Shown here: positions 1 through 12,619 of the stretch, one piece after another
Layout of the letters: the number at the start of each line of letters is the position of its first letter
Numbering within the stretch: position 1 is the first letter of the stretch
NCBI GenBank assembly: GCA_918807975.1
Contig: OU964922.1
Coordinates: 32,662,329-32,726,328 of the forward strand
Direction of reading: 5' to 3'
From: Aplidium turbinatum
Taxonomy: Eukaryota > Chordata > Ascidiacea > Aplousobranchia > Polyclinidae
DNA length: 64,000 bases
The notes under the pieces: model-generated
Seen by the model: only the letters and a program-made list of their open reading frames with translations
Databases searched by the model: none
What the model was told of the DNA's origin: nothing
Translations under genes and position numbers: made by a program

Positions 1-179
1 AAAGTGGCCAAAATAAGATTAAAATTGTATGAAATGTTTGGATTATATGATATGAATTTTTTGTTTTGTTGGAAAGCATTGTCCTCGCCAAAAATTGTCT
101 ATCTGGATTCGTTTTGGATTGCATTGCAGTGGCTTATTGTTTGCAAAGATGTTGGCACGTTTTGTAAAATAGTATCATC

Positions 180-639
180 CATGGCCACCTGGATATGCGG
201 CCTGATTTGTCACATTTTTCAGATTTTGATTACAGCTACTGCTAGTGCTTGACTGATATTTTTTGAGATGTTTTTACTTTTTGCGGTTTCCTAATGACAT
301 AAAACTTTTTTGTTGCCTTGGTAAAGCAGTAGCAAATGAGAAACAGTAAGTTGAAAGTAAGTTGAAAGTAAGTTGAAATAAGTTGAAAGTAAGTTGAAGT
401 AAGCTAAATCAGACTGTTATTGAAAATTAACAGTCTGACTAAAATCTTCGAAATCAAATTTTCTTTGTTTTTTAACATGTGAGGATGTTAAAACCTATTG
501 TGTCATCTGGGGAAAAGAATAAAGAAAGCGTAAAAATCTAATTTTTAGAAAAATTTATTTAAACATTCGCCCAAAATTAGAAAAACCTGGAAATTTCTGC
601 AAAATGTGACAAATCAGGCCGTATCTTTAGGTGGCCATG
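180..639. mobile_element. P-like MITE, copy 1
   Basis: A 460-bp non-coding element begins CATGGCCACCT and ends with its inverse AGGTGGCCATG. The terminal inverted repeats run about 40 bp and include GGCCTGATTTGTCACATTTT. The exact 7-bp duplication TATCATC flanks it (173-179 and 640-646). A second copy at 56806-57223 shares the termini and an internal hairpin (arms CAGACTGTTA/TAACAGTCTG). No reading frame fits a transposase, so it is non-autonomous. CA-starting termini and a 7-8 bp target duplication recall the P superfamily; that placement is inference, the ends and duplications are seen directly. Confidence 0.85.
345..408. repeat. ~11-bp tandem repeat inside the MITE
   Basis: About five imperfect copies of a unit like AAGTAAGTTGA lie inside the P-like MITE. 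The second MITE copy has only one related unit at this place, so the array expanded in this copy after it inserted or in its lineage. Confidence 0.7.
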
Positions 640-829
640 TATCATCACATAGGCTTTGTTCCATTCATATCTTTAAAAGAGTTCATCGATTTAAAGTTTT
701 CAATCAGTTAGGTAACTTCACATTATTTCAAAGCTGTTGAATCTTACAATTCTCAAACCAAACAACTTCTGTTATCGCATAAATTTTCTGGTATCCTTTT
801 TCTGATTTAATTCTTTAAACATTTCTTAG

Positions 830-1955
830 CACTATAAACGTTGGAGACGCCAGCACAAACTATCAGTTGAACATCGGAAATTATACTGGAACAGCGGGTA
901 TGATTATTATAAATTGTTTTTTGAATTATTATTGTTGTTATTATCATTATTGTTTTTGTTGTTACTGACCAGTAATTATCATTATTGTTATGATTATTAT
1001 TCCTATTATTTTTAAGGTAGTTAAAAAGCTTTCACTTTTTTCTGTTTGATCACTCTCATTATACAAGCAAATGATTTAATAATTAAAAAATCTAGAATGT
1101 TGGGTTCAATATAGTCAATTGGTAAACAGAGGATGTCCCAAATTAGTATTGTCAGTAGTGTTGACAGGAGGGTCAAGGGAATACTTTCGCATTAGCAATT
1201 AAGTTGTACCCACTCATGGCTCAAGAAAACCTCATTGTGGACCATCGCCAGCCCAAGCAAATGATTCACAATTATGTATTAACATCGTAGATAAACCATT
1301 ACCGTTGAAAAAAGAACAAAAAATTAATAATTAATGTTGCAAAAAGTTTGTTCTTGAATTGCGCCAATTTAAATTTAGAAAACCGCATTGGCAAATAACA
1401 AACTTCTTTAATCTTATAAAACCAATAGCAATTTCCATAATTCCACAATCTCATAGAACAACACGGCTTTCTACTTGTCTTTCATACTTTTCTTAACAGT
1501 TTTTTATATGTAATCATGATGTAATGCAAATCAGAAAAGTCAATAGGACATTTATATTACGTTATTTTAAACATTCTCAGGCCTAGCTGTATTTTTTTAG
1601 CCTGCTTTTAAACCCAAAAACTAGTAGCTATTCTAGCAATTGATCACTTTGTGTATTCTTGTTGGATTCCTTTTGATTTCAAACTATTTTTATTCTTATC
1701 GTTGAAGGTGATTCGTTAACGTACCATAATAATCGGCCATTCACCACAAAAGACAACGATAATGACCGCAATGGAGGGAATTGTGCCGTGAATCGTAGTG
1801 GGGCGTGGTGGTTTAGGTCTTGTTCTCATTCGAATTTAAATGGACCACATGTCGATGGAGGGAGTAAAAGCTCTGTGAAAAATATCCATTGGAAGACTTG
1901 GAAAGGCTTTAACTATTCGATGAAAATGACCAAAATGAAAATCCAACAAATCTGA
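830..1955 (+). CDS. Ficolin-like lectin gene, last two exons only (5' part outside window)
   Basis: Two exons match the end of the complete paralogue at 6017-12619. Exon 830-897 encodes STINVGDASTNYQLNIGNY, with acceptor TTCTTAG and donor GGGTATG. Exon 1708-1955 encodes the C-terminal fibrinogen lobe, with the Ca-site-like KDNDNDRNGGNCAV, the pair GAWWFRSC and the NLNG motif, ending MKIQQI-stop. The phases (2 then 1) equal those of the paralogue. The preceding exon ([10 protein letters not shown] type) is not found in the first 830 bases, so the gene begins left of the window or that exon lies beyond a long intron. Known for the family: secreted carbohydrate or acetyl-group recognition. Unlike the other loci, it has no decayed extra last exon before the real one. 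Confidence 0.8.
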
Positions 1956-3080
1956 TGTTTTGTAATAAGAATACAATATTAAGAAAAATCTTACAACTTT
2001 TGACACGATTGCAAAAGCCAAAGACAATACGAATTAAAATTTGCTCTAAGCGTTTGCTAAGTTAGAAATATAACAACCATGTATTGTATATGTAGCCCAT
2101 ATTTTGTCTCTATAGATCAAGGAAGTGTCCATATTATTACGTAGCTTCACAATTTTGTTCACCTTTGCTTTTCTTCAACGAGTAGATGTAGTGATGTGGA
2201 AACTGGTGTGAGCGTTGACCCATGTCCTCAACCTTAAAATTCGTTTCTTTTTTATTCAATTGTTCCACTCCAAAATTTCTTTATTTGAATAACATTTAAC
2301 AGCACGATTGACTGCATTCTGTAGTCATCGCATCTTTGCAATCTTAGTAACTGAACACCAGCAGTAGCTATCCTAGAGTAACTGTACTGGTGTTCTCCAA
2401 CATTAAAAAAAGTATTAATACAAGATAAGAACAATTATGTTGTCAAAGTCGGATGTATCGATCTAACTTTATAACCCTTGTGCATTTGTGACCCTTACGC
2501 CGATGAATAAAACCGATTGAAGCATAATCATCAAGTATACTACTAACAGCTCTAGTTAGAACAAGACATTAATGCAAATTACTGGAATGTCTGTATGTTT
2601 TAAACATTTTTTCTGAGAGAATGTCAGAGAATTTATTCTTTGCTGATGATGGAAAGAGATGTTAGAAATGTTTATTTACATTTTAAGAGTTTATAGTGTC
2701 AACGCATTTCCTTCAAGGGTCACTTTTGGACCATCCATGTTTTAAGAAATACTAATAAAACATTCAAATCATTGTTGTTGGACTATAAGACTCCGGTAGT
2801 GATTTTGGTGGGAAAGAAATTGGTTACACGAAACAGCTTGTAATCGTTTTGCTCATTTTAAACAAGAAAGGCGCACTTTGTTTCACAAGGATTACATCGT
2901 AAATGTAATTCCACGAATCGGCCTAGAGCATTTTTTTAATTTGTGTTTGGAAGTTTAGAATTTCAAAACTTATGCTTTATAACTACTAGCCTACTTATTA
3001 TAAATTACATACAAATAAAATGAATACATTCCGATGACAGCTGGATTTGTTTCTCAATATTTGGGTAGTTAATTTCTCTT
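1956..3080. other. Intergenic, nothing recognised
   Basis: AT-rich DNA downstream of the first ficolin-like gene. I see no coding signature, repeat family or RNA gene here; the short open frames have no recognisable domain. Confidence 0.5.
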
Positions 3081-3081
3081 T

Positions 3082-3302
3082 CGGTATACGTTTGGTTGGT
3101 TTGGTTTTGAATCTTTATCTTCGGACTGACGAAGTCTTGATAGGTTATTCCTGGTAGTTTCGCATATTTGTAGAGGCTTTTGACGCAGGGCCGGTTACCG
3201 AGATTGACAGAGTGAAATTATTTTATTATTCTATCCATTAGGTGCCGCTGAATGGAGAGCAGTCCTTAACATGCGTTGCTCAAGCGCATACCCCGAGGCT
3301 GC
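3082..3302 (-). mobile_element. SINE fragment (tRNA head missing)
   Basis: This stretch matches the body of the SINE at 46240-46541: shared words include TTCGGACTGACGAAGTCTTG, GATAGGTTATTCCTGGTAG, GCAGGGCCGGTTAC and GCCGCTGAATGGAGAGCAGT. The tRNA-derived promoter end present in the other copy is absent, so this is a truncated, older copy in the same orientation. Confidence 0.75.
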
Positions 3303-5985
3303 GTTTCTAAGCTTCCATCCATTTCATGATAAAAATTCTTTGACCCAAGTGATTGTAATCTTTTCTTCTTTTTTTTCAATTTCAAAACCATAGCAAATAA
3401 AATTCCACTTTCTAAAATTATTTTTGCTTTAGTCTTTTTGTGCCATGTTCTAGCCTTTAGCCAGTACACAAAAGAAAAACTACACTGCTCAGTCAAACCA
3501 CATCATCTCCAGATGCAGTGAACAAAAGCTGCATTAGTCAAAACATGTTTTATGTATATCTTGTCTGCAACCACATCTACACTTTGCAACGAAAATCATT
3601 ACAATTGCCAATTTTTCACCAGGAAGATGATTGTATTGTCATACAGAAGGCGTGTCTTACATGAAACCAATCTCTGAATGGAATAAAGAAGATAGAAAAT
3701 CATAAAATCAAGACTAACTTTTTTCAAACAATTAGTTTTTGATAATAATTTACTTTGATAATAACTTACTGTATCAATCATAGACTAAGAATTCTAGATT
3801 GTTATATCACAAAAACATTAGCTATTCATAACAGTGAAGGGATTTCTAAGTTCATTGTACTATAAGGTGTCGATGCCATCCGTCGTTTGCAGGAAACAAT
3901 ACAACAACTGCACTTTTTGCACACCAAACAAGCCATACTGCAATCGGTTTTCAATGAATTCGAATTTAATTGTCAAAGAGAAGGGTGTCAAACTGACACT
4001 CTACGTTGTACTAGTGTTAAAAAAAAAAACTATGCCTGCAAGCTGAAACTACGCCTCCGATAAAAGGTTTAATATTAACTATAACGAAAGATTTGCCAAG
4101 GTAACAGCTTGATCATAAAAAGTTTTGTTCTTAACGCAAAACAATTTTGTGATAAGTTGAGACGCGTTCCTCATCTCCGAAGTTTTGCAATTCATTTGTT
4201 GGAAGGTTTGTTCTATCACGTTTTCATGGTTGAGTGGTGGACTTTTCAAAGTGATTCTCTGCTTTTCTTTTCATTTTTTTGTTTAATCCAAACTCAGAAT
4301 AAGCTAGTGCTTTTGTGTTTGGAAGTGATATTATTTATTACAAACAAAAGCTTCTGATTGTCTTTTGATTTCGTAAAAGAACCACAATGATATCTCATGA
4401 AATACTTTACGCGTGGGAGGCTTTCCTGTTCCATGCAAAGTCACATCTTTGTGTCTTCATTTGGAAGTGATGTAACTGAACAAAACAGATCAAAGTTTGA
4501 ATCGTTTCCTTCTACAAGACATCAATTTAAACCATCACATCCTCGTCGTAATTACATTACAGGAATGCAACGTTTTTACAACGTGTTTCAACATATCCTG
4601 TGCAAAATATGCTTACAAACATTTCGAATTTATACTACTAGTGCAGATATTACAAAATTCAAGTCTGATGTATTTTAAAATAACGATCCAATTTAAACAA
4701 ATAACAATTAAAAGCAAAAAAAATTGAAATTGTTGAAGTGTTGTCAGCGTTATTCCATCTACTTAGTTGATGAAATAACATTTATTTTACTTCATGCCTG
4801 GTTAATGATACTCGATTTTCTTTTATCTTTTTCATATAGTCCAAGCATAGCATGATACGCCTATATTTCAATGAAGCGACATAGCAGTCAATATACTGTA
4901 GAAATGCACATGTGCCTCAATGTATGTCATCTTGAGACGTGTTCGTTTTGTAACAGAAGCCGAAAGCACATGCAATGACAATAAGAATGAAATTGTTCAG
5001 CGGACATTTAGGAAAAAATAGTAAGCTCTTTTGTTTCAAAAAATAAGCTGAACCATCAACAGGCCTTGCAACTAGTAATCACTTGCAACACTTACAATCC
5101 TTTGCAATGCTTTGCGATAGTTTAACTTATGCTACATCAAAATCGCATGCCTTGTTTTTAACAAAACACGTTTTTCAACAAGGCACACGACAAACTACTA
5201 CACCATCAGTGCATCGTCAATGCACTTCCACGTAACATGAAGGTTAAATTTTGTGTTTACTTTTGTTTTGTTGTGTGGAAATAAAGAAGTTAACAAGTAC
5301 TACTCATCATAAACGAAAGAGAATATATTCTGATGACAGCAGCTGCATCGCCACTAGATAGTTAAACGCCTGTATTTTGCTGTAACATATTTGTAACATA
5401 AATAACAGTATTGCTGCAACAGACAAGAAGTCATAGTAACTCTTAACGCAAGTGCGGCCATTTTCAATTTAACATGCACAAACAGGTATTGTAAAAGTTT
5501 AGTACAATGAGGCATAATTGGTGTGGGAAAATTTCCTGTTTGTTGAATACTCATAGCTCTGAAATATGAGGTCTCAAGGAAGCAAACAGGAAACTTTACT
5601 TAAATTATTTTATAAAATGCACACAAACCCACGCGATTTACATTGAAAAGACGGCAATATAACGTATATGAATAATAGTGCTCACAGTAACTTATTCAGT
5701 AACTATAAGGTCACAAACCCAGATCTCTTTGTTTATAAATTTAATTAATTTCTGGTAAAGATGTTAGTTTATTCTTGATTAGAAAAACTATGTTATACAA
5801 TGCTTGTAAGTATGCAAGAAATAGCCTACGTTGCTTTTAGCAAACTGTGTTGAATATACTCAGCCTTATTTTATTTCATCTTGGAAATATCAAGACTGAT
5901 ATCAGCGAGTTTATATCAAGTAAAGTATTTGCAATGTTTCATTACTTTCATTTCAAATCAGATATAGCAGCTTGAAAAATTGAGT
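3303..5985. other. Intergenic, nothing recognised
   Basis: AT-rich spacer between the SINE fragment and the second ficolin-like gene. Several open frames of 60-90 codons exist on both strands but none shows a domain, a signal peptide with sequence behind it, or exon borders matching the neighbours. The promoter of the gene at 6017 must lie at its right end; I see no clear TATA box. Confidence 0.5.
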
Positions 5986-6016
5986 ATTTTTGTTATTGCA
6001 ACAATCTAAAAGAAAG

Positions 6017-9000
6017 ATGAGCAAAGTAGTAATTTTATTCGTGATGAGCGTCTTTGCCATTTTGTGGCCGATCGCTGTCACTTCTCGCGAAGTGACGTGT
6101 TCTTGTGGGGTTGGTCCAGATGGTGATGACGTCAGTGAAAGGGGTTTACCTGGCCCCTCTGGCAAGAGGGGTGCAACGGGTTTGCAAGGAAGTAAAGGTT
6201 TGTATTCTGTTTTTATTTAACCAACTGAGGGGACTTAATGATTTTTTGTTTTTGGTACAAATCACGATAACGTTGTTCAACACGTAACTTAAAACGTCAT
6301 GTACCCACATGTATATATGTTTCTCCTCTCTTGTTCTAGTCAATTTTCAGTTTGAAGTTCTGCTGTATGCTTTAAATTCACATTTTTGTGAATAAGCTAA
6401 ATTTAATTTGTTATGTTTTATATTTCAATTGAATTTAATCTGACTTGCAAACGCATGTGCTCAACAATAAATATCATGAATGCGCTTTCATTTGTACATA
6501 TTTTGTACTCATTTTAACCAGCAACAGAATGAAGCTTCTTTCATAGGTATTAGCGACAACGTTCTCATTACGTTGTTGGTTTTCGCGCTATTGATCAGTT
6601 TTTATGACGTCAAAAATCCCATCACAATACTCAGGACATAATATGATCTGATGCGTACACTCAACTTTTATATGGATATGAACAATCTATCTGCAAGCTT
6701 CCATTTCTTTGCAGGTGACCGAGGTTTGAAAGGTGAAAAAGGACAAGCTGATGACACCAAAGCTGCCTTAGAGAGGCTTCAGAATAAACTACAAGCACTG
6801 GAAAACAAGTTTGAAAGTACGCTTTGTTTAAAAATTTTCAAAACATTTATATTTTATCCCACTTTAATATCGCATCTTATATTTCACATATCTCTCTTTG
6901 GGGAAATTTTTTTCCATTGATTTCTTACGAATTTTTTAAGAATTTTTCTCAAAATTTTTTCTCAAAACATTTGATTCATCTTCATGATAAATATTGAAAG
7001 TAATAATAATACTAAACTTATGATGCTACTTGCTTTGAATATTAATTTTTGTAAGCTACAATTTACAAAATAAAACCCTTGTAATCCCTCAAGTATTTTT
7101 TTAAAATGTAAGCACATACAGGGCGGATTTAGCTGATGGGGGGCCCAGAGCACTTTTAGATCGGGGGGCTCCCTGCAAAAAACTTTTTCTCGCCTACGGC
7201 GCGAAAAACCACCTCTGCGTCTACAGTACCATCAATTCAGCACTGCACAGCATTTTTCAGAAACTTCAAAGGCTGAAAGGAAGAAAAAACAACACAAAAT
7301 CAATTTTTTTCCACGTAGGGAGGCTCTTCAAAAGTCGGGGGGCCCGGGGCACCTGCCCTCTCTGCCCCCCCCCCCCCCCTAAATCCGGACCTGAGCACAT
7401 ATAACATTGGGGCTATTATTGCTGTTTTAAATAACCGCAAAACCGTATTTTGCAATAACTGATTTATTTTCTGGGTTTAATTATTTAAAAAAAATAATTT
7501 TAGAAAAAGACTGTAATGATGTTGCTAAGCAAGGTCATACAACCAATGGAGTTTATACGATTTTGACAAGAGGAAAGTTTATTGAAGTGTACTGCGATTT
7601 GGAATCTGGAGAGGGGAGTTATCTGGTAAGGGAATTATCAACGTTAGTTAATGTTCAGGCTATTTGTGAAGATGAAGGGAACATAAGTTCGAATAAGACT
7701 AATATATCATTTGTCGGCTCACCAATTCAAAAATTACTTTTCAAGACTGCAAATTTGAGACATATTTATCATACGCATAACCGTTGTTTGCATATTTTGG
7801 CAACGCTTCTTTGAAATTATTCATCAATTTTTAGTCGATTGATATTGGGTTTAAAAAAACATTTTCATGTATGCATAAGCTAGCATAAACATCTTGTTAA
7901 TAAAGTACAAAAATTAATCTGCTTATCTTAGGTGTTTCAAAGACGAAATTCTGGAAAAGTAAACTTTTACTTGGATTGGTTGACATATCAAGCAGGATTT
8001 GGAAACAAGTATGGAGAGTTTTGGCTTGGTAAGGAAAAAGTGAGGTTAAGATGCTAAAACTTTTGTCTTTACTTTTTCAATTATTCAAGTTATAAATTTG
8101 AACTTCACCAATTGAAATTGTACTCAACAAATATTGTATTACATCTTAATGAAGCAAAATGTGTCAAAGAACAATTCTCAACCAAGTTCACACAAATTCT
8201 GGACTAAAACTTCTAATGTAGAAAACGACAAATTGCAGTACTTGAAGCACTAATCCACTAATTGACTTACATTGTACACGGAGTAGTCCAGATTGATTAA
8301 TAATTTCCACTTATTTAGTCATTTTCCAATTATTCAATGATCATGATAATGACAACGTCAAAAAAAATGATTTAACATCACAATTCTCAAACTTGCATAC
8401 CCACTCAAGCATTAAATTAGGTCTCAGATAATGAAGTGTGTAAATACATGGGGATACATACAGACTTTCTAGAAACGGTTTACTTTAAGTCTAAATTTCA
8501 GCATTAAAGATAAATAAATCTACAGCGCATCTTTTTTCTTGCTTTGTTCTTTCATTAGGTTTGGATAATCTTCATGCTATCACCAGTTCTGGTTCATACA
8601 AACTTCGCATTGATCTTGAAGACTGGGAAGGAAACACTGCTTATGCTGAATATAGGTGAATATTTGATTTTTTTAATTATCTTATATAGCCAACCTCTGT
8701 TGCATTTGGTCCACATGTGACAACCATCACTAGTTTATGTTTATGACTGTTTCAAGTCAGTTTACTTGTCAAAAACCTAGTTTTAAATATTACAATGTTG
8801 GCAGCTATTCTGTATAACTTTAAATGGAATATTTGTTTCACAAAATGTTTCAGTTCGTTATTCTATCGAATAACTACATTTGATGAAATGCTAGTATCCT
8901 TTGAAACGTAAAAACCCAAAATGTAGTTATGTGACACACATCACTTGAACTCGTTTAGAATTGTTGATGTTTCTCGTAGGCCATTACATCTGGTATGGTA

Positions 9001-12000
9001 ATGTCGAAGAACTTGGAATGTATAATTTGCGATTCCAAACAAAACTAAATTTTATTATTGCATAGTTAAATTTATGATAGTAGAATTATACTGTGAAACT
9101 TTTCTTACTTTTTCAGCACTATAACTGTGGGGGACGCAAGCACAAACTATCGGTTGAATATTGGAAGTTATAGTGGAACTGCAGGTGAGTTGCTCTTCAT
9201 TTGAGTGTAAGTGTACAACTTTTGCTTGATGAAGAATGAAACATTCATCAACCGAAAACAATACAATTGTTGTTCTCAGACCCAATGAAAGCATAGCACA
9301 AAGGTTTGAAACGTGGTTTGGAACTATTTATCGTTATGATCACTGGTGGTTGGTTACTCTATGATTTTAATGATGCTGTTGCAGCTGCATGAATAAGTTA
9401 TATTGGAACTTTTGGAAGTCTCATTTTTGAAACTTCGGAAAAGTTAAAAAAGACAAATTGATAAATGAATCAATGTAAAACGAAAGCTGTTAAAAATGTC
9501 AAAATTAAAGGAGTAACGATCCTACACAAGGTTACATTTTATTGATTTTCCTTGTGCTTAATTGTATTTAAATTCACGATGTTTTCAAAATTGCATATGT
9601 ATATGATCAAGTAAATTGTGAATCTCTACTATACCTAATTCTAAGGCGGAGTGATAACCATTTTGTGCAGTGATAAACCAGAATTGTGCAGTGTTAAATA
9701 AGTGTTTTTAGGCCGAATAATAAACAGCGCATACAAAACCCAAAGCAGATTACTTTTATGTTGTCAGTCACCTTCTTGTTTTCTAAAAAACAATCAATGT
9801 AATATAAATGTTGTTTGAAGTTGTCTGATCTATGATGTAATAATGTCCGTCTGGGCTTTTATCAGGTCAAGCCAAGTTTATCTTGTCAGGCCAAATCGAA
9901 GTCATACAACAGATTAGATTTGTAAATTCTTATAAAAATGAATAAATAAGTTCTGGTTCTACTTTTAAGCTTCAACTAATCGCTACTTAGCGACTTTCCT
10001 AAAGTTCCAATTGTTGCAGACTGAACGCAAAATGTGCCAGGAGAGGCACAATGTTGCTTTTGCAACCTCACAATTCCGTTGTTTAGCAATGGCTACAGTA
10101 AAAGAGAGATTCCTTTTTGATATTTGTATTGTAATGGGCGCAAATTAGATTTTGAAGTAAGTCACAAATTTTAATTTTTACCAACAGATTTTTGCGCCCC
10201 TATCAATTTGGCGCCCATGGCTCGAGGCTCGAGCCATGCCTGCCATACCTAGGTACGCCACTGCAGTTTGGTATGACTGTCTATATCTTTACGAAAGGTG
10301 AAAATGATTAAAGTTTTTTGAATTGAAAGCTCTGGTAAATTTTCCTTTAACGAGATAACTGAAAAAATATGAATTGTATTTCAAACAGGTGTTAGAGTAA
10401 CATTTTCAAAAAAAATTAAATGATTGATTTTCCCAGTGCAGATAAAACGGGTCAGTTTGTTAGTCCTTTATCAAACAAAGTTATATTTACAAATAAAAAG
10501 TGAAGCAAATTTGTTAAAATAGTGTTGAATCATGAAATGTAAACGTACAAGACAAATCCGTTCTCCATAATGACAGCATTCATTATTCTAAGCCAACTAG
10601 TCACTATTGTTTTATCCTGTACGTACCAGGGTATGTTGTACTACGCTTAAATTTAAAGTTCCTAATTTAAACTTTAGTAAGCTGATGTTTGCTTGTTTTG
10701 AATAATTCAATCTATTTAACTTGTTGAGAAAAATGGTTAGTATTTTACAGCTATTTAGTCTTTGACTGATCTGTTTTGGTCTAACTCTAACCAAATCAAC
10801 AATATCTCAAAAAAAATTAGTACCCAAAACAAACAATTAAAAAAAAACAACGTAGTAAATACTTTTAAAACACGATATAATAATAATATTAAAAATACTT
10901 TGATTTAGTTATAGCTTTTCATACTGTTGTAGAATAAATATGTGTACATACCAGGGATTCAGAAGAACAGGATTTCTAACCAAGCTACGTCTGCCAAGAA
11001 GTTGGTGTGTTAAGACAAAGTGTTGCCAGATGTCTTTTCAAATTTCAAGCAAAAATGCCATTTTAAAGCAGTGGTTGTCCAAATGTTATCCGTTAAAAAC
11101 TACTTTAAATCTCATCTTAAGCAAAAAAATTCTAAAGCGATTTTATTTAATTTATCTTGCAATAATATTTGTAAACTTACTTTATAAAAAAAGATAAAAA
11201 TTTAAAAAATATTTTGCTAAGGTACATACGTTTATATCTAAATCAAATATAGTTATTACTATCTGAAGCCTTTACAAATTGTTTCACCTAACGGATCATC
11301 AGAAGGTCTTATTTTGAATAAGACCTTCTGATGATCCGTTAGGTGAAACAATTTGTAAAGGCTTCAGATAGTAATATATTTGATTTAATTCGCTCTGCTT
11401 TGCCTTTTTGCTTGGCATTGAGCACTTTTTGTAGTATTAATAGTTTTCATAGTTTTACGTTTATATCTATGTAATAATCAAAAGAAAAATACTGTCAGAA
11501 GCAAACGTATTCAATAAATACATTCAATCAAAAATATTCTATTTGAACAAGTTTGCTTCCGACAATTGTTCATGAAACTTTAAGTAGGATATAACTTTTC
11601 TTGCTTGTTTGTGCTGTTTATATCATTGGTTATGTTTGCTGCGTTAAACACATTTATTAACAACTGCAGCATATCGTTTTTGAAATAGATATGCCATTAA
11701 GCTCATTCCTCAAAGTATTAATAAAATACTGATACTCTTCAAACAACAGTTTATGGTGTTGTTATTGTATTCTGACACTTTATTTCGGAATCTTTTGTCG
11801 TCGATATAATAAACTCCCTATCAGTTGTCAGACTAGATGTCATCACTGTGTCTTAATTTCACCGATTTCCTATTATACTTCAAACACTTTCAAATTTTAT
11901 TTCTGCATCTTTCTCGGCAGGCAATTGCAGCAAACATTGACAGCTATAGACCCGTATTTCGCTCATGAGGCTGGACTTGTCAGTATCGTGCATACATTTT

Positions 12001-12619
12001 GTCAAGTATTCCAACTCATCAAGAAATTAACAGCAATTGGTCACTCTGTGTATTCGGGCTAAATTAATTTTGATTTCAAATGAGTTTAATTCCTAAAACT
12101 AAAGGTCATTCGATGAAGGTCAAAATAATAATCAAAATTCCTGTTGGGCGAGCAATTCTGCTGTGGAGCATCATGAAGCGTCGTGGTTTGAGTCTTGCTT
12201 TCAATCAAACTCAAATGGAAAATACGTCGATGGAGGACGTACGAGTGTTTGGAAAAGATTCTATCGATATAATTGGAACAAAGCGGCTATTTGATGAAAT
12301 AAAAATGAATTTTTATTTAGTGATTATATGATAAAAATTAAAAATAAATTCCTTTTGATTTTAAACTATTTTTATTCTGATCATTGAAGGTGATTCATTG
12401 GTAAGCCACAATAATCGACAGTTCACCACAAAAGACAATGATAATGACGCGTGGGGGAGCAATTGTGCTGTGAATTATCCTGGTGCGTGGTGGTTTCAAT
12501 CTTGCTTAGATTCAAACTTGAATGGAGAATACATCCATGGAGGGCGTACGAGTGGTCGTAACGGAATCCATTGGTATGCTTGGAAGGGAGGCAGCTATTC
12601 GATGAAAAAGTCAAAATGA
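6017..12619 (+). CDS. Ficolin-like secreted lectin (collagen + coiled coil + fibrinogen domain), seven exons
   Basis: Seven exons with GT/AG borders and consistent phases: 6017-6197, 6715-6816, 7504-7625, 7932-8028, 8559-8655, 9117-9184, 12390-12619, giving 298 residues. Residues 1-23 are a signal peptide (MSKVVILFVMSVFAILWP). Then come CSCGVGPD, ten Gly-X-Y triplets (about 43-72), a short coiled coil ([16 protein letters not shown]) and a full fibrinogen domain from about residue 97: [65 protein letters not shown], then KDNDNDAWGSNCAV, WWFQSC, SNLNGEY. The alignment with vertebrate ficolins is colinear to the end. The start is placed at MSKVV because the paralogue at 26830 begins at the equivalent codon with an equally long (181-nt) exon 1. 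Likely role (family knowledge): soluble oligomeric pattern-recognition lectin. Oddities: a decayed extra last exon sits in the 3.2-kb intron 6, and the usual GGGW before VFQRR is GEGSYL. Confidence 0.88.
7119..7393. mobile_element. hAT-type MITE in intron 2 of the lectin gene
   Basis: A 275-bp element starts CAGGGCGGATTTAG and ends CTAAATCCGGACCTG, which is a near-perfect inverted pair. The exact 8-bp duplication AGCACATA flanks it (7111-7118 and 7394-7401). An 8-bp duplication with CAGG ends is the hAT signature. The interior is rich in runs of C or G and carries no coding frame. Confidence 0.85.
10150..10263. mobile_element. Possible hAT-like terminus in intron 6
   Basis: The segment ends with CCTAGGTACGCCACTG; its reverse complement begins CAGTGGCGTACCTAGG, a typical hAT MITE end. 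An inner short palindrome (GGCTCGAGGCTCGAGCC) precedes it. I could not find the matching left terminus or a target duplication, so this is a partial or very diverged copy. Confidence 0.35.
11241..11387. repeat. Long near-perfect palindrome (hairpin) in intron 6
   Basis: Two arms of about 70 bp are reverse complements with a 3-nt centre near 11314-11316. The inner 60 bp of each arm match perfectly (for example CTGATGATCCGTTAGGTGAA on the right arm). The arms differ only by a few bases near their outer ends. No terminal target duplication is obvious. Confidence 0.9.
12090..12295 (+). pseudogene. Decayed duplicate of the last fibrinogen exon
   Basis: Read in one frame, the segment gives SNSAVEHHEASWFESCFQ, then [14 protein letters not shown], clearly the same exon as 12390-12619 (NCAVNYPGAWWFQSC, NGEYIHGGRTSGRN). 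The lead-in (TTTTGATTTCAAA) is also duplicated. Its acceptor region and frame are damaged: GGTGATTCA has become GGTCATTCG, the segment before the NCAV motif is shortened, and a stop follows NKAAI. The same decayed exon lies before the real last exon in both later cassettes (31920-32100, 40690-40890). Confidence 0.8.

Noticed and set aside
4397-4727. Overlapping 93- and 76-codon frames
   Set aside because: AT-rich intergenic frames without domain or conservation in the window.
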